A stretch of 53,674 bases of DNA from Bryobacterales bacterium. Lineage in GTDB: Bacteria; Acidobacteriota; Terriglobia; Bryobacterales; Bryobacteraceae. The stretch is taken from the NCBI GenBank assembly GCA_026129915.1, contig JAHCHD010000012.1, positions 1 through 53,674 of the forward strand. Direction: 5' to 3'. Position numbers and translations under genes: made by a program. Positions 1-8,349 of the stretch are shown here, piece after piece; the stretch's first letter is position 1, and each line of letters starts with the position of its first letter. Below the pieces are notes generated by a model that was given only the letters and a program-made list of their open reading frames with translations, was not told the origin of the DNA and did not search any database.

Positions 1-2
1 AC

Positions 3-1334
3 CTGAGTGGCATCCTCCCCATGACCTTCTCTGTGGAGAGCGGGATGCGAACATCCAGTTCAGGCGCACCTAGTGTTCGTCCCACACTGAGTACGCCGGT
101 TCCCTCGCCTGTGCCTCCGCTCAGCACGCGGCCACATACCCCGGGCAGTGGCGTTTCTTTGCCTCCGCCGCCTCTGGGGACGCCAGGCATGCCGCCTCCG
201 CCACTGCCCCCCTCAGCCCCTTTGCCTGGGGCGTACGAAACGGGCCGTGGCCCGGTTGCTTCCATGCATCCCGATTCTTCTGGATTCATGACCCCCGGCG
301 GCACGTCCACACCGGCATCCGGCGTAAGCTTGCCTGGAGGTTCGTCTCCGCTGCCGCCGCCTGCCGCTCCGCCATCTCCATTTCAAGTTCAAGCAGAGGT
401 GCCAACTCCCAGCGCTGGAACGCCAACGGGTGCGTCAGGTCTTGCTGGTGGAATTCCCGTTCCTCCGCCCGGTCCCCCTGGTCTCGGCGTTAAGCCGCCG
501 GAACCGCCCAAGTCAGGGCTCAAGAAGCCTCCCGCTAAACCAACTGCAGGTTCATCCAAGCCGGCCGCTGTCGGCGCGGGCCAGGGTAAGGCACCCTCCA
601 AATCGCCCCTCATTCTGGTGGGTGTCATCGGGCTGCTGCTAGTGGTTGTAGTTGGCATTGTCGTGGTAATGATGATGCGCTCTGGTTCTGAACCCGAGAA
701 AGTTGTGGAAGTTACGCCGCCTCCGGTGACCGAGCAACCCGTGACGGAGCCGCAACCGGAACAGCCCGTTGAGGAAGAGATCGCATCCGAACCGGAACCG
801 GAGCAACCGCCCGGCCAACAGGCGCAGGCGGTGCCGCCACCTCAGATTGCGTCGTTCGCTGCCGAGCAACAAACGATCAACCAGGGTGAGTCCACGCGGC
901 TTCGATGGGCTTCGAGCAACACAAACTACGTGCAAATCAACCCCGGCCTGGCTCGTGGCCCTGCCACAGGCCAGCATACCGTCACCCCCATCGAGACGAC
1001 GAAATACACCCTGATTGCCCGGGGTTACGGCGGACGCATCCAGCGCGAAGTCACTGTTACGGTGATGCCGCGCCAGGCAGTTGCGCAACAGCCCCAACCT
1101 GGCTCCACAAAACCCAATGCCTGGACGCTGGATGCGCTTGTTCGCGCCCTTGAGTCGGGCGAAGATGTCGTGAAGATGACGAACCTAATGGTGCGGGTAG
1201 GTCTGAATGGCGTTGCTTTCGCTGTTACGCCTGACGCTCAGGCTGCGATTCTGGCCGCCGGCGACCGGGGAAAGCGTTCTCGCGAGGATGTGGGCAAGAT
1301 AATCGAACTTGCACGCAAGAGCAGCCAGCGATAA
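3..1334 (+). CDS. Proline-rich single-pass membrane protein with periplasmic Ig-like domain (5' end uncertain, probably partial)
   Basis: The frame is open to the left edge of the window and the first ATG (base 21) has no ribosome binding site, so the gene probably begins upstream. Numbering from that ATG, residues 1-195 are a Pro/Gly/Ser-rich cytoplasmic segment and residues 196-219 form one hydrophobic helix. Residues 222-275 are an acidic Pro/Glu linker. Residues 276-348 look like an Ig-like beta domain of the kind repeated in acidobacterial surface proteins. Residues 367-432 form a helical module with the motif GEDVV at 380-384, which recurs in the next gene. Family knowledge gives no function. 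The order Pro-rich, helix, linker, periplasmic domain resembles the C-terminal half of the kinase at 2740-4812, so this may be the tail of a second kinase-like receptor. That is an inference, because the N-terminus is not in view. Confidence 0.75.
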   Translation: MSGILPMTFSVESGMRTSSSGAPSVRPTLSTPVPSPVPPLSTRPHTPGSGVSLPPPPLGTPGMPPPPLPPSAPLPGAYETGRGPVASMHPDSSGFMTPGGTSTPASGVSLPGGSSPLPPPAAPPSPFQVQAEVPTPSAGTPTGASGLAGGIPVPPPGPPGLGVKPPEPPKSGLKKPPAKPTAGSSKPAAVGAGQGKAPSKSPLILVGVIGLLLVVVVGIVVVMMMRSGSEPEKVVEVTPPPVTEQPVTEPQPEQPVEEEIASEPEPEQPPGQQAQAVPPPQIASFAAEQQTINQGESTRLRWASSNTNYVQINPGLARGPATGQHTVTPIETTKYTLIARGYGGRIQREVTVTVMPRQAVAQQPQPGSTKPNAWTLDALVRALESGEDVVKMTNLMVRVGLNGVAFAVTPDAQAAILAAGDRGKRSREDVGKIIELARKSSQR

Positions 1335-1381
1335 TGCGAATGCCGTTCCGTGTACAATCCCATTAGCAGAAAGTAATCGCT

Positions 1382-2470
1382 ATGTCCCGCATCGTGTTCC
1401 CTCACTGGCTATGTATTCTTGGCCTTGCCGCCCTATGGAGTTTGTTGCCCTTGGCCGCTCAGGCTCCGCCCATGAATCTCGAAACGCTGAAGAAAGTGCT
1501 CGCCGTTGGCGAGGATGTGGTTCCCACCGCGGAGGTACTCAGCCGCGTGAAACAGGAGGGAGTTGACTTCTTCCTGGACGCCGACATGAAGACGGAGCTG
1601 ATTCTCTCCGCAGCCGAGGGTGGCCGTTCTGAGGCAAATACGCTTAGTATCATCAACTCATTGACTGATGCGTGTGTGCCCTGCAAGGAACGCATGGAGG
1701 GGCCCATTACCGTGGAACTCGCTTTGAAGTTCCTCACGGAGCAGGTACGGTCGCGGGACATTCTTAAGGAGATTGCCAAGCGTGGGCTGGCGGATGGTGA
1801 AATTACAGCGGCGCAGATCGCGGAATTGCGAAAGGCGGGCGCCAGCGATGCCATGGTGCTGGTGATGAAGCCCCGCGCGGAGCCCATCGTCCCCAGCGAC
1901 TACAAACCAGTCCCGGTTACGAAAGCTAGGGATTTTGATCTGAACCGCCCCTACGGCTCAGTCGACATTCGGGTACGCATTGATGAGAAGGTGGAGTTCC
2001 GTCTCTCCGGAAGCGACGTCGCTTACAAACTGGAGGCCGGCAAGGAACCCGTAGCCCAAGGATCCACCATTTCGGGCGCTCTTCCAAGGCTCCCCGCCGA
2101 CGCCATCTCGTTTACGTTCCGGCAGAAATCGGGCCGTGCCAAGGCTGAACAGGCCGCGATGCAGCCCGCCGATGCGTTCGGATTCCCTGCGATCACGTTC
2201 GCCGTGAACGACGACAAACCCCGGGAGGCCGCCTATCAGTTCGAGATTCTTTGGCAGGTAAAACCCTACACCCTGGATGCCCTGAAGACCGATGTGGAAG
2301 AGCTTTCCGGCAGCTACCCCGATATGCTTGCCGAGATGATTCGTCGTCGCGGATACGGCAGCCAGCTTTCCACTGTGGATGAACAGACCTTGCGTACGGC
2401 GGGGGCAAGTGCAGCTTTGATTAGCACCATCCGCGGAAGCATCCGCCCGGCAAACGCTCCGCCACGCTAG
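1382..2470 (+). CDS. Exported protein with three copies of a helical LRxAGAS-type module
   Basis: The 362-residue product begins with a clear signal peptide (residues 1-27, cleavage near LAAQA). Residues 32-95, 108-162 and 296-351 look like three divergent copies of one helical module. The first carries GEDVV (43-47) and EGVDF (59-63). The second and third end in the pattern LR-x-AGAS (149-155 and 337-343). A beta-rich stretch (about 185-290) separates copies two and three. The first copy aligns well with the C-terminus of the preceding gene, 47 bases upstream, so the two are probably co-transcribed. I do not recognise a named family. A periplasmic protein-protein interaction role linked to the nearby kinase is an inference. 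Confidence 0.8.
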   Translation: MSRIVFPHWLCILGLAALWSLLPLAAQAPPMNLETLKKVLAVGEDVVPTAEVLSRVKQEGVDFFLDADMKTELILSAAEGGRSEANTLSIINSLTDACVPCKERMEGPITVELALKFLTEQVRSRDILKEIAKRGLADGEITAAQIAELRKAGASDAMVLVMKPRAEPIVPSDYKPVPVTKARDFDLNRPYGSVDIRVRIDEKVEFRLSGSDVAYKLEAGKEPVAQGSTISGALPRLPADAISFTFRQKSGRAKAEQAAMQPADAFGFPAITFAVNDDKPREAAYQFEILWQVKPYTLDALKTDVEELSGSYPDMLAEMIRRRGYGSQLSTVDEQTLRTAGASAALISTIRGSIRPANAPPR

Positions 2471-2483
2471 CCAAAGGCTAGCG
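2465..2483 (+). terminator. Perfect 8-bp hairpin spanning the stop codon, possible terminator
   Basis: CGCTAGCC and GGCTAGCG flank a three-base AAA loop. The TAG stop codon of the upstream gene lies inside the left arm. No T-run follows, so this would not be a classical intrinsic terminator. It could protect the 3' end or pause transcription before the kinase gene. The next 256 bases, up to 2739, show no gene. Confidence 0.35.
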
Positions 2484-2739
2484 AAGTCCCCCAAGTTGCG
2501 GGATTCGGTTTTGCTGGTGGACCTGTCCCAGGAGCATTAGCCATATCCGTCTCCAAACTCGCTATCGCAAGTAGGCTTGTGTGCAGATCAGTCTAGGCCG
2601 TTTGGATTTCTGCGCCGATTGAAAGACAATAGACGCAGATTTCCCGGTCTTGGGCAAGCAGCACATCCGGGGCGATTTACCCCGCAACGTTTGACAGCAC
2701 AAACAAGTCCCGTCGGCGGAAGCAGTACCACCCACAGAC

Positions 2740-4812
2740 ATGGCGCTTCATCGAATTGGCAATTACGAACTGCTAGGCGAGCTAGGCCGCGGTGGGATGG
2801 GTGTGGTCTATCGGGGCGTGGACAGCTTCATCAAGCGCCCGGTGGCCATCAAGACGATTTATCTCTCCGAGATCCAGGACGACCAGGAGCGGCAGTTTCT
2901 GCGGGAACGGCTTTACCGGGAAGCTCAGTCCGCCGGCATTCTTTCCCATCCCAATATTGTCACCATCTACCAGATTGGCGAGCAGGACGAGATCACCTAC
3001 ATCGCCATGGAGTTCGTCGACGGGCCCAACTTGGCCGAGGTGCTAAGGAAACGCGACCAGGGCAAGGTGTCGCTGGAGTCACTAGTAGCGATCTTTGAGC
3101 AAACCGCGTCAGGACTCGACCACGCACATAGCCAGGGCGTTATCCACCGCGACATCAAACCGGCCAACATCATCGTCCGCAATGACGGTGTGGCCAAGAT
3201 CACCGACTTCGGTGTGGCGAAGATCTCGTCGCAAACCGTCACCCGTACGGGTATGACACTGGGTACGCCCCATTTCATGGCGCCAGAGCAGATCCAAGGC
3301 AAGAAGCTGGACGGACGGGCTGACCAGTATTCCCTGGGCGTGGTGATGTACGAATCGATCACCGGAAAGCGTCCCTTCACGGCCGACTCCATGACCACCC
3401 TGATCTTTAAGATCGTTAGCGACCCGGTGGACCCAAAGCGCGACAATCCCAACATCTCCGATGCAGCCAGCGAAGTGCTGAAACGCGCTCTGGCAAAACG
3501 CGCGGAGGACCGGTATCCCACCTGCGAGGCCCTCGCCAGGGCATTCCGGGAAGCCGTGGGTATGGGTTCAGTGACAGGCGCCGCGACCGGGAGTTTTGCC
3601 GCAGGCTTCCAGGCTGGTGCCGCCAGCACTCAGCCTTATTCTACTGCCACAGCGTTTCCGCAGGGTTCTGGCGCTTTCCCGCCGCCAGCTACTGGTTCTA
3701 CTGGCTTCTCCGCGGGCCTAGGTACGGTCACCCCCACGGGGATTCCATACGGGCAGCCACCGGCTGCGACACCGGTGCCTACCCCCTCCGTCGCGCCCAT
3801 GCCGATGCCGCCCGTTCCGCCAGCCACCAGAAATGCGCCGCCGGTGCCAACGCCCCAGCCCGTTTCTGACTGGCGGCAACCCACGCCTTCCTACGGAACG
3901 AACCCACCCGTAAGCACGGCCACCCCAGTGCCTCGCAGGAACCATTGGCTCGCGCCGCTACTTGTCGTCCTGGGTTTGGCTTTGGTTGCAGGAATTTTTG
4001 GGATCTTCAAGCTGCTCACCGGCGGGCAATCGACAGCGGATGGCAGCAAGACGACGACGGAGATCGCGGGCCTTTCCCGTCCGGAAGGAACGGGCGGCTC
4101 GGGAGACACCAGAGGAAGCGCTGCGCCCGGGGATGCAGCATCTGCTTCACAGTCGCAAGCTCCAGGGACTTCGGGTAGCCCGCTTACAGCGCCACCCGCG
4201 TCGACACCCTCAACCAGCCCGAGTCCTGCTGCGGGCATGCAGCAACCCGCTAGTGGCGCAGGTGTCGCGGCAAGTGGCGCTCCTGCGGCGAAGCCTCCCG
4301 CAAGCAGAATTCCAGGTGGCAGCAGCGGAGTCACATCGCCCTCGATACCGGTCCCCGTCCCGTCCGCCGTCAAGGAACCAACTGCTCGCCCGGCCACGCC
4401 CAAACCAGTAGTCCCTGCGGTCAGTGAGCCGGTCAATCGTCCTGCGGAACCGGTTGCGCCAGTAGCTGAACCCGCTCCTGCTGCCTCCACGGCTGCGACG
4501 CCCACGGTCACTTCCGCGCCTCGTCCACTCGTACGCGTCCCTGCCGTTTACCCGGCGGCAGCCCGCAGGGAAGGGGTGAGTGGCACCGTGTCGTTACGCA
4601 CTCTCGTCAATACGGCGGGAGAGCCCACCAACATTGAGGTGGTGAAGGGCATCCGCCCGGATCTCGACACAGCTGCACGGCAAGCTCTCGCCAAGTGGCG
4701 GTTTCAACCGGGAACCGCTGATGGCAAGCCAATCGAGGCGCGCGTGAATGTGGAGATCACGTTTAATCTGGTGCAGGATTCACGGAAACCGGTGAGTCTG
4801 CGGAATCCGTAG
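2740..4812 (+). CDS. Transmembrane Ser/Thr protein kinase fused to a periplasmic TonB C-terminal domain
   Basis: The 690-residue protein opens with a Hanks-type kinase domain (about 9-270). It has the glycine loop GRGGMGVVY (16-24), lysine K38, the catalytic HRD at 136-138, DFG at 156-158 and APE at 181-183, so all key residues for ATP-dependent Ser/Thr phosphorylation are present. A Pro/Ala/Gly-rich juxtamembrane region runs to about 400, and one membrane helix lies near 405-425. A low-complexity Ser/Pro/Ala linker (430-595) follows. Residues about 600-690 form a TonB/TolA C-terminal domain (VYPAAARREG, then KWRFQPG). Topology predicts kinase inside and TonB domain in the periplasm. PASTA or beta-propeller sensors are the usual partners of such kinases, so a TonB tail is unusual. 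The last 50 bases overlap the convergent gene that follows. Confidence 0.93.
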   Translation: MALHRIGNYELLGELGRGGMGVVYRGVDSFIKRPVAIKTIYLSEIQDDQERQFLRERLYREAQSAGILSHPNIVTIYQIGEQDEITYIAMEFVDGPNLAEVLRKRDQGKVSLESLVAIFEQTASGLDHAHSQGVIHRDIKPANIIVRNDGVAKITDFGVAKISSQTVTRTGMTLGTPHFMAPEQIQGKKLDGRADQYSLGVVMYESITGKRPFTADSMTTLIFKIVSDPVDPKRDNPNISDAASEVLKRALAKRAEDRYPTCEALARAFREAVGMGSVTGAATGSFAAGFQAGAASTQPYSTATAFPQGSGAFPPPATGSTGFSAGLGTVTPTGIPYGQPPAATPVPTPSVAPMPMPPVPPATRNAPPVPTPQPVSDWRQPTPSYGTNPPVSTATPVPRRNHWLAPLLVVLGLALVAGIFGIFKLLTGGQSTADGSKTTTEIAGLSRPEGTGGSGDTRGSAAPGDAASASQSQAPGTSGSPLTAPPASTPSTSPSPAAGMQQPASGAGVAASGAPAAKPPASRIPGGSSGVTSPSIPVPVPSAVKEPTARPATPKPVVPAVSEPVNRPAEPVAPVAEPAPAASTAATPTVTSAPRPLVRVPAVYPAAARREGVSGTVSLRTLVNTAGEPTNIEVVKGIRPDLDTAARQALAKWRFQPGTADGKPIEARVNVEITFNLVQDSRKPVSLRNP

Positions 4813-5446
4813 CGGTGTTGGGTCCGCTGTCAGCCTTGCCCTTGAGCGCCTTCTCCAACGCCGCTGCTATCCGTGCGCTCACGTCCGCGCCCGCGCTGCG
4901 ATATTTACCGCCGCGGCTCTCCGCCGACCCCGACCACAGCACGTCCCCATCCGCATTCACGATCCGCACCGTGAGCGCGGCCTCGTGCCGTCGCTCCGTG
5001 CTACGTTCACGCACTGATTCGTTCGCCCCCACCCCGGAGGAAACCGCGCGACGGTTGCGTGTGTAGCCTCCCGTCGAAGCGCTTGCTTGCCCGCGCGCCC
5101 CCACGTTCTCATCCCGCGAGTGTTGTTCCGTGTAAACCAGGTCCTCAGCAAAGCCGCGCAGAAACGCATCTGCCCGGGCGGGGTTCTCCGTCACCACAAA
5201 CGCGCCCAGGCGCCGGAGTTGGTCAATCAGCATCCCTCTGAGCTGTCTGGCGTTCTCTCCGCCCTCGAATTCCTCCACGCAAACTCTGCGGACGTCCTGC
5301 ATCGACTCCACCAATGGAGTTTTGGCGGCCGTTTCCTGGCCGGGTAGCGGTAGGGCAACTTGCGCCAGGAACCAGAGTGCAGTCAGGATGCCCAATGTGA
5401 AGCCCAAAAACTGGAGCCGTGTCGTGATAGCCCCTGAGCTCTTCAT
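4763..5446 (-). CDS. Exported CsgG/TolB-N-like hypothetical protein
   Basis: This 227-residue protein has an N-terminal hydrophobic segment (about 11-33) that is probably a signal peptide or anchor. The mature part begins with a pattern typical of CsgG/LpoB/TolB-N folds in acidobacterial proteins: a beta strand with VRRVCVEEF, an amphipathic helix (RGMLIDQLRRLG) and then a strand-loop FVVTENPARADAFLRG. A Ser/Gly/Arg-rich loop follows, then beta strands around ALTVRIVNADGDVLWSG. No lipobox is evident. It starts inside the stop of the upstream gene (ATGA overlap at 5443-5446), so the two are translationally coupled. Its 3' end overlaps the convergent kinase gene by 50 bases. Function is unknown; the fold assignment is a tentative resemblance. 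Confidence 0.75.
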   Translation of the reverse strand: MKSSGAITTRLQFLGFTLGILTALWFLAQVALPLPGQETAAKTPLVESMQDVRRVCVEEFEGGENARQLRGMLIDQLRRLGAFVVTENPARADAFLRGFAEDLVYTEQHSRDENVGARGQASASTGGYTRNRRAVSSGVGANESVRERSTERRHEAALTVRIVNADGDVLWSGSAESRGGKYRSAGADVSARIAAALEKALKGKADSGPNTATDSADSPVSVNPAPD

Positions 5447-5985
5447 TGGCTTTCTCCGCCGAATCGCGCTTCCTGGTCCTGAAGTTCCACGCGAAGGCCA
5501 GTACGCGCCTCCAGGGTCACCAGGACACTGCGCACGTGACTCTTTTCCAACTGAAAAACCAAAGCCTGCTGCCGGTCTCGCTCATCCCTGAAACTTAGCG
5601 TAAGGAAGTGCTTACGGGTCTTGCTCATTAAGAAAAGCGGGGATACCACGATGGCAAGGCCGATACGCCGGCCAGCCCGTTGTCCGTACTCGATCAGGTT
5701 GATCCTCTCCCACGGAATCGCCACTTCGACGGAGTTACCGCTGAAAACGAAGAATTCCTCATCGCCAGTGCCGATACTGCCTTTGGCGCTGTCCGGCAAT
5801 CCGGGGATACTTCCCCCCACAAAGGTTGCCTTACCCACTCCATTCCATCCATGCGCCGGAATCGCCGCGGCCATAAGCAGGCAGATTGCAATCAGGCACT
5901 GGCATCGGAAAAGTTGGAGTCTGGGAATTCTTCTGGTGGGATGGCTGAGTCGGTTTTGCAAAGGGTACTCCCTGACGGCCCGCAT
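5443..5985 (-). CDS. Small exported or membrane-anchored hypothetical protein
   Basis: About 180 residues. An N-terminal hydrophobic stretch (LIAICLLMAAAIPAHG) following basic residues looks like a signal peptide ending in AHG. The rest is predicted beta-rich, with the segment AIPWERINLIEYGQRAGRR and a short hydrophobic stretch near IGLAIVVSPLFLM. It resembles a PH-like or SH3-like barrel, but I cannot name the family. The ATG at 5985 was chosen over the in-frame GTG at 5991; neither has a strong ribosome binding site. The gene overlaps the downstream exported protein by four bases, so the pair forms an operon. Confidence 0.65.
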   Translation of the reverse strand: MRAVREYPLQNRLSHPTRRIPRLQLFRCQCLIAICLLMAAAIPAHGWNGVGKATFVGGSIPGLPDSAKGSIGTGDEEFFVFSGNSVEVAIPWERINLIEYGQRAGRRIGLAIVVSPLFLMSKTRKHFLTLSFRDERDRQQALVFQLEKSHVRSVLVTLEARTGLRVELQDQEARFGGESQ

Positions 5986-6127
5986 GGTCACGCAAGTCGC
6001 GCATCCAAGGAAAGGTCGCTCAGGGATATAGTGGGCCGGTGGAGAGAATCTTCTCCGGAAAAGTACCAGGAAAACGAAAACGACATGCGGATAGCGGGCT
6101 CAGCAGGATGAAATCGCCCACCCAAAG

Positions 6128-6685
6128 CTAACCTTGTAGCGGTATTTCGTACTTTTCGAGCACTGCCTGCCAAAGGCCATGGCCAGTAAGCAGCAACTCA
6201 CACACTTCGCGCACCGCAGCCTCTCCGCCTGGAGAGGTGGTCACGTAGTGCGCCACCTGTTTCACTTCGTGACGGGCGTTGGCAACAGCCACACCCAGGC
6301 CCACTCGCCGCATCAGGATGGCATCCGTGAGGTCGTCGCCCACAAAGCACACCTGGTCCGCCGCAATCTGCTCTTTCGCAAGGATCTCGTTAAGAATCGG
6401 CACCTTTTCCACGTGGCCCTGGTAGATGTAGGCCATCTCCACCTGAGTGGCCCGCTCCACCGTAGCGGGAGAAACCCGGCCGCTGATGACCCCGGTCTTG
6501 AAGCCGTGCCAGGCTAGCCACCGCAGCCCGATGCCATCTTGGGCGGAAAAGGCTTTGGTTTCCACCATATCCCCACTAGGACCAGGGAGGTTGTAGAGCT
6601 TGCCATCCGTAAGGACGCCATCCACGTCCATCAGCAAGAGCTTCACTTTGGCCGCACGCCGAAGCGCATCGGTTGGAAATTGCAT
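6128..6685 (-). CDS. kdsC: KdsC-type 3-deoxy-D-manno-octulosonate 8-phosphate phosphatase
   Basis: The 185-residue HAD phosphatase of the KdsC/YrbI subfamily hydrolyses KDO-8-phosphate in the pathway to CMP-KDO for lipopolysaccharide. HAD motif I is LLLMDVDGVLTDG, with D20 and D22 as nucleophile and acid. GVISGRVSPAT carries motif II, and FVGDDLTD carries the metal-binding motif IV. The length matches the tetrameric C0-type HAD enzymes, which lack a cap domain. The frame extends a further 94 codons upstream, but that extension has no conserved sequence and would run into the divergent tilS start, so ATG 6685 is preferred. Other KDO genes are not in the window. A related C0 phosphatase is possible. 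Confidence 0.88.
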   Translation of the reverse strand: MQFPTDALRRAAKVKLLLMDVDGVLTDGKLYNLPGPSGDMVETKAFSAQDGIGLRWLAWHGFKTGVISGRVSPATVERATQVEMAYIYQGHVEKVPILNEILAKEQIAADQVCFVGDDLTDAILMRRVGLGVAVANARHEVKQVAHYVTTSPGGEAAVREVCELLLTGHGLWQAVLEKYEIPLQG

Positions 6686-6769
6686 AGCGAGTCCATTCCT
6701 TTTCAGGGGCGCGTACAATGGGCGAAGTTGCGCACCCAGCGTCGAGCATAGCAAAGGCAAGCCGCCGTA

Positions 6770-8302
6770 ATGGCCAGAGGTATTCGCAGTATTCATCAAT
6801 TCGAACGTGCCGTCGCCGATGAGATTGAGCGATGGGGCATGCTTCCCAACGGAATCCGGGTGGGCGTGGCGGTTTCCGGCGGTGCTGACTCCGTCGCGTT
6901 GCTGCGCGTATTGGCGGCCCTCCAGGCAAACTACCGCTGGCATATTGAGGTGCTTCACCTGAACCACAACCTCCGCGGGTCAGAATCGGACGCAGACGAA
7001 GCCTTTGTTCGCCACCTGGCGGAAAGTCTCTCACTCCCGGTGGTTGCCAGGCAGATTGCGCCTGGCCGCCCCCCTGTCACCGGCGTCGAGGAGTGGGGTC
7101 GTCAGCACCGCAAAGAATTCTTTCTGTGGGCACAAGAGAGTTTGAATCTCGGCCGCATTGCCACCGGGCACCACCGCGGAGATCAGGCCGAAACGGTACT
7201 ATTCCGGCTGTTGCGCGGCGCGGGAAGCCGCGGGCTAGGCGGCATTGAACCCATCACACCTGATGGCCTCATCCGACCGCTCCTCTCGCTTAGCAGGGAT
7301 GAGATTCGTGCGTACCTGCTGCTCGCGCGCCAGGAGTGGCGGGAGGATGCCAGCAACCGTGACCATACCTATTCTCGCAATGCCCTGCGGCATCGCTGGC
7401 TACCGGACTTGGCTCAGGAGTGGAACCCAGGGTTGGAAGCCATCCTTGCCAACACCGCGGAGCAATTACGGGACGAATCGCGTTTCCTCAACGAGTTGGC
7501 GGAGTCAAAGACCGTTGATATCTTTGCGCCTGGCCCTTACGGGTGGGTGGGTGCAGCGGATGATTTCGGCAAGCTCGCTGTAGCCCTGCAACGAACGGTG
7601 ATTCTTAACCTGGGCGAGCGGATGGCACGCGGTCACGGGGACGGCGACGATGCAGGTGATTTTCGGCGTTCCACACCCACACTTGGGTTCCAAGCCGTAG
7701 AGACCGTGCGCCGGCTTTGGACCGGGGTAGCCGGCAGCGGTCGCTACTCCGCCAAGTGCTTCTTATTTGAGCGTAGCGGCGGCCAAGTTCGGGCTACTAT
7801 TGCCAGATCCGGACGCCCAGTGGCTGCGCAGCGGAACTCCATGAATCAGGTTGAGCAATGCATTCCGGAGCATCAGCCCGGACGCTATGCGCTGCCGGGT
7901 TCGCTCACCGCGGTCGATGTGGCCTATCTTGCTGGATCACAATCTGATACCTCGATTATCGCCGCCGCTCATTGCGGGTATACTGGAGGCTGGAGCCTTG
8001 TTGACTCCAGTCGGCTGTGCTTTCCCGTTACCCTGCGTCTCTGGCGCGAGGGCGATCTCTTTCAGCATTCTGGAAGTACATCGAAACGAAAACTCAAGGT
8101 GCTTTTTCAACGCAGCGGAGTTCCGGTCTGGCGCCGGAATGACGAACTTGTTCTGGAATCTGCGGGCGTGGTTGTGTGGACGAGAAGCTTTGGCGTCGCC
8201 GCGGAATACACCGCAGCAGGTGACCGGATGGGGAGCATGGCCATTCGTGTTGTCCCATCCAAGCAGGTATGGGAATCCAGTTCGGCTGATGCGACGTCTT
8301 AG
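6770..8302 (+). CDS. tilS: tRNA(Ile)-lysidine synthetase
   Basis: TilS attaches lysine to C34 of the tRNA(Ile) CAU anticodon using ATP, switching its reading from AUG to AUA. The PP-loop SGGADS is at residues 36-41, followed by the family signature HLNHNLRG and the segment ATGHHRGDQAETVLFRLLRG. Near the end, FQHSGSTSKRKLKVLFQRSG and FGVAAEY fit the C-terminal TilS domain. At 510 residues it is longer than E. coli TilS, as in many other phyla. It is followed by ftsH after 47 bases, a common gene order in bacteria. Confidence 0.95.
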   Translation: MARGIRSIHQFERAVADEIERWGMLPNGIRVGVAVSGGADSVALLRVLAALQANYRWHIEVLHLNHNLRGSESDADEAFVRHLAESLSLPVVARQIAPGRPPVTGVEEWGRQHRKEFFLWAQESLNLGRIATGHHRGDQAETVLFRLLRGAGSRGLGGIEPITPDGLIRPLLSLSRDEIRAYLLLARQEWREDASNRDHTYSRNALRHRWLPDLAQEWNPGLEAILANTAEQLRDESRFLNELAESKTVDIFAPGPYGWVGAADDFGKLAVALQRTVILNLGERMARGHGDGDDAGDFRRSTPTLGFQAVETVRRLWTGVAGSGRYSAKCFLFERSGGQVRATIARSGRPVAAQRNSMNQVEQCIPEHQPGRYALPGSLTAVDVAYLAGSQSDTSIIAAAHCGYTGGWSLVDSSRLCFPVTLRLWREGDLFQHSGSTSKRKLKVLFQRSGVPVWRRNDELVLESAGVVVWTRSFGVAAEYTAAGDRMGSMAIRVVPSKQVWESSSADATS

Positions 8303-8349
8303 AATTGTGCGGCAATCCGGATGGGAACTGCCGTTATATCGGAGTCTGA

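Noticed and set aside
2691..2739. TTGACA box upstream of the kinase gene
   Set aside because: No acceptable -10 hexamer lies 16-18 bases downstream; the following bases are G+C-rich.
2577..3098. 173-codon frame ahead of and inside the kinase gene
   Set aside because: It overlaps the conserved kinase domain in another frame and is Arg/Pro-rich nonsense.
6686..6967. 94-codon N-terminal extension of kdsC
   Set aside because: It has no family similarity and overlaps the divergent tilS start; HAD motif I would be pushed far from the N-terminus.
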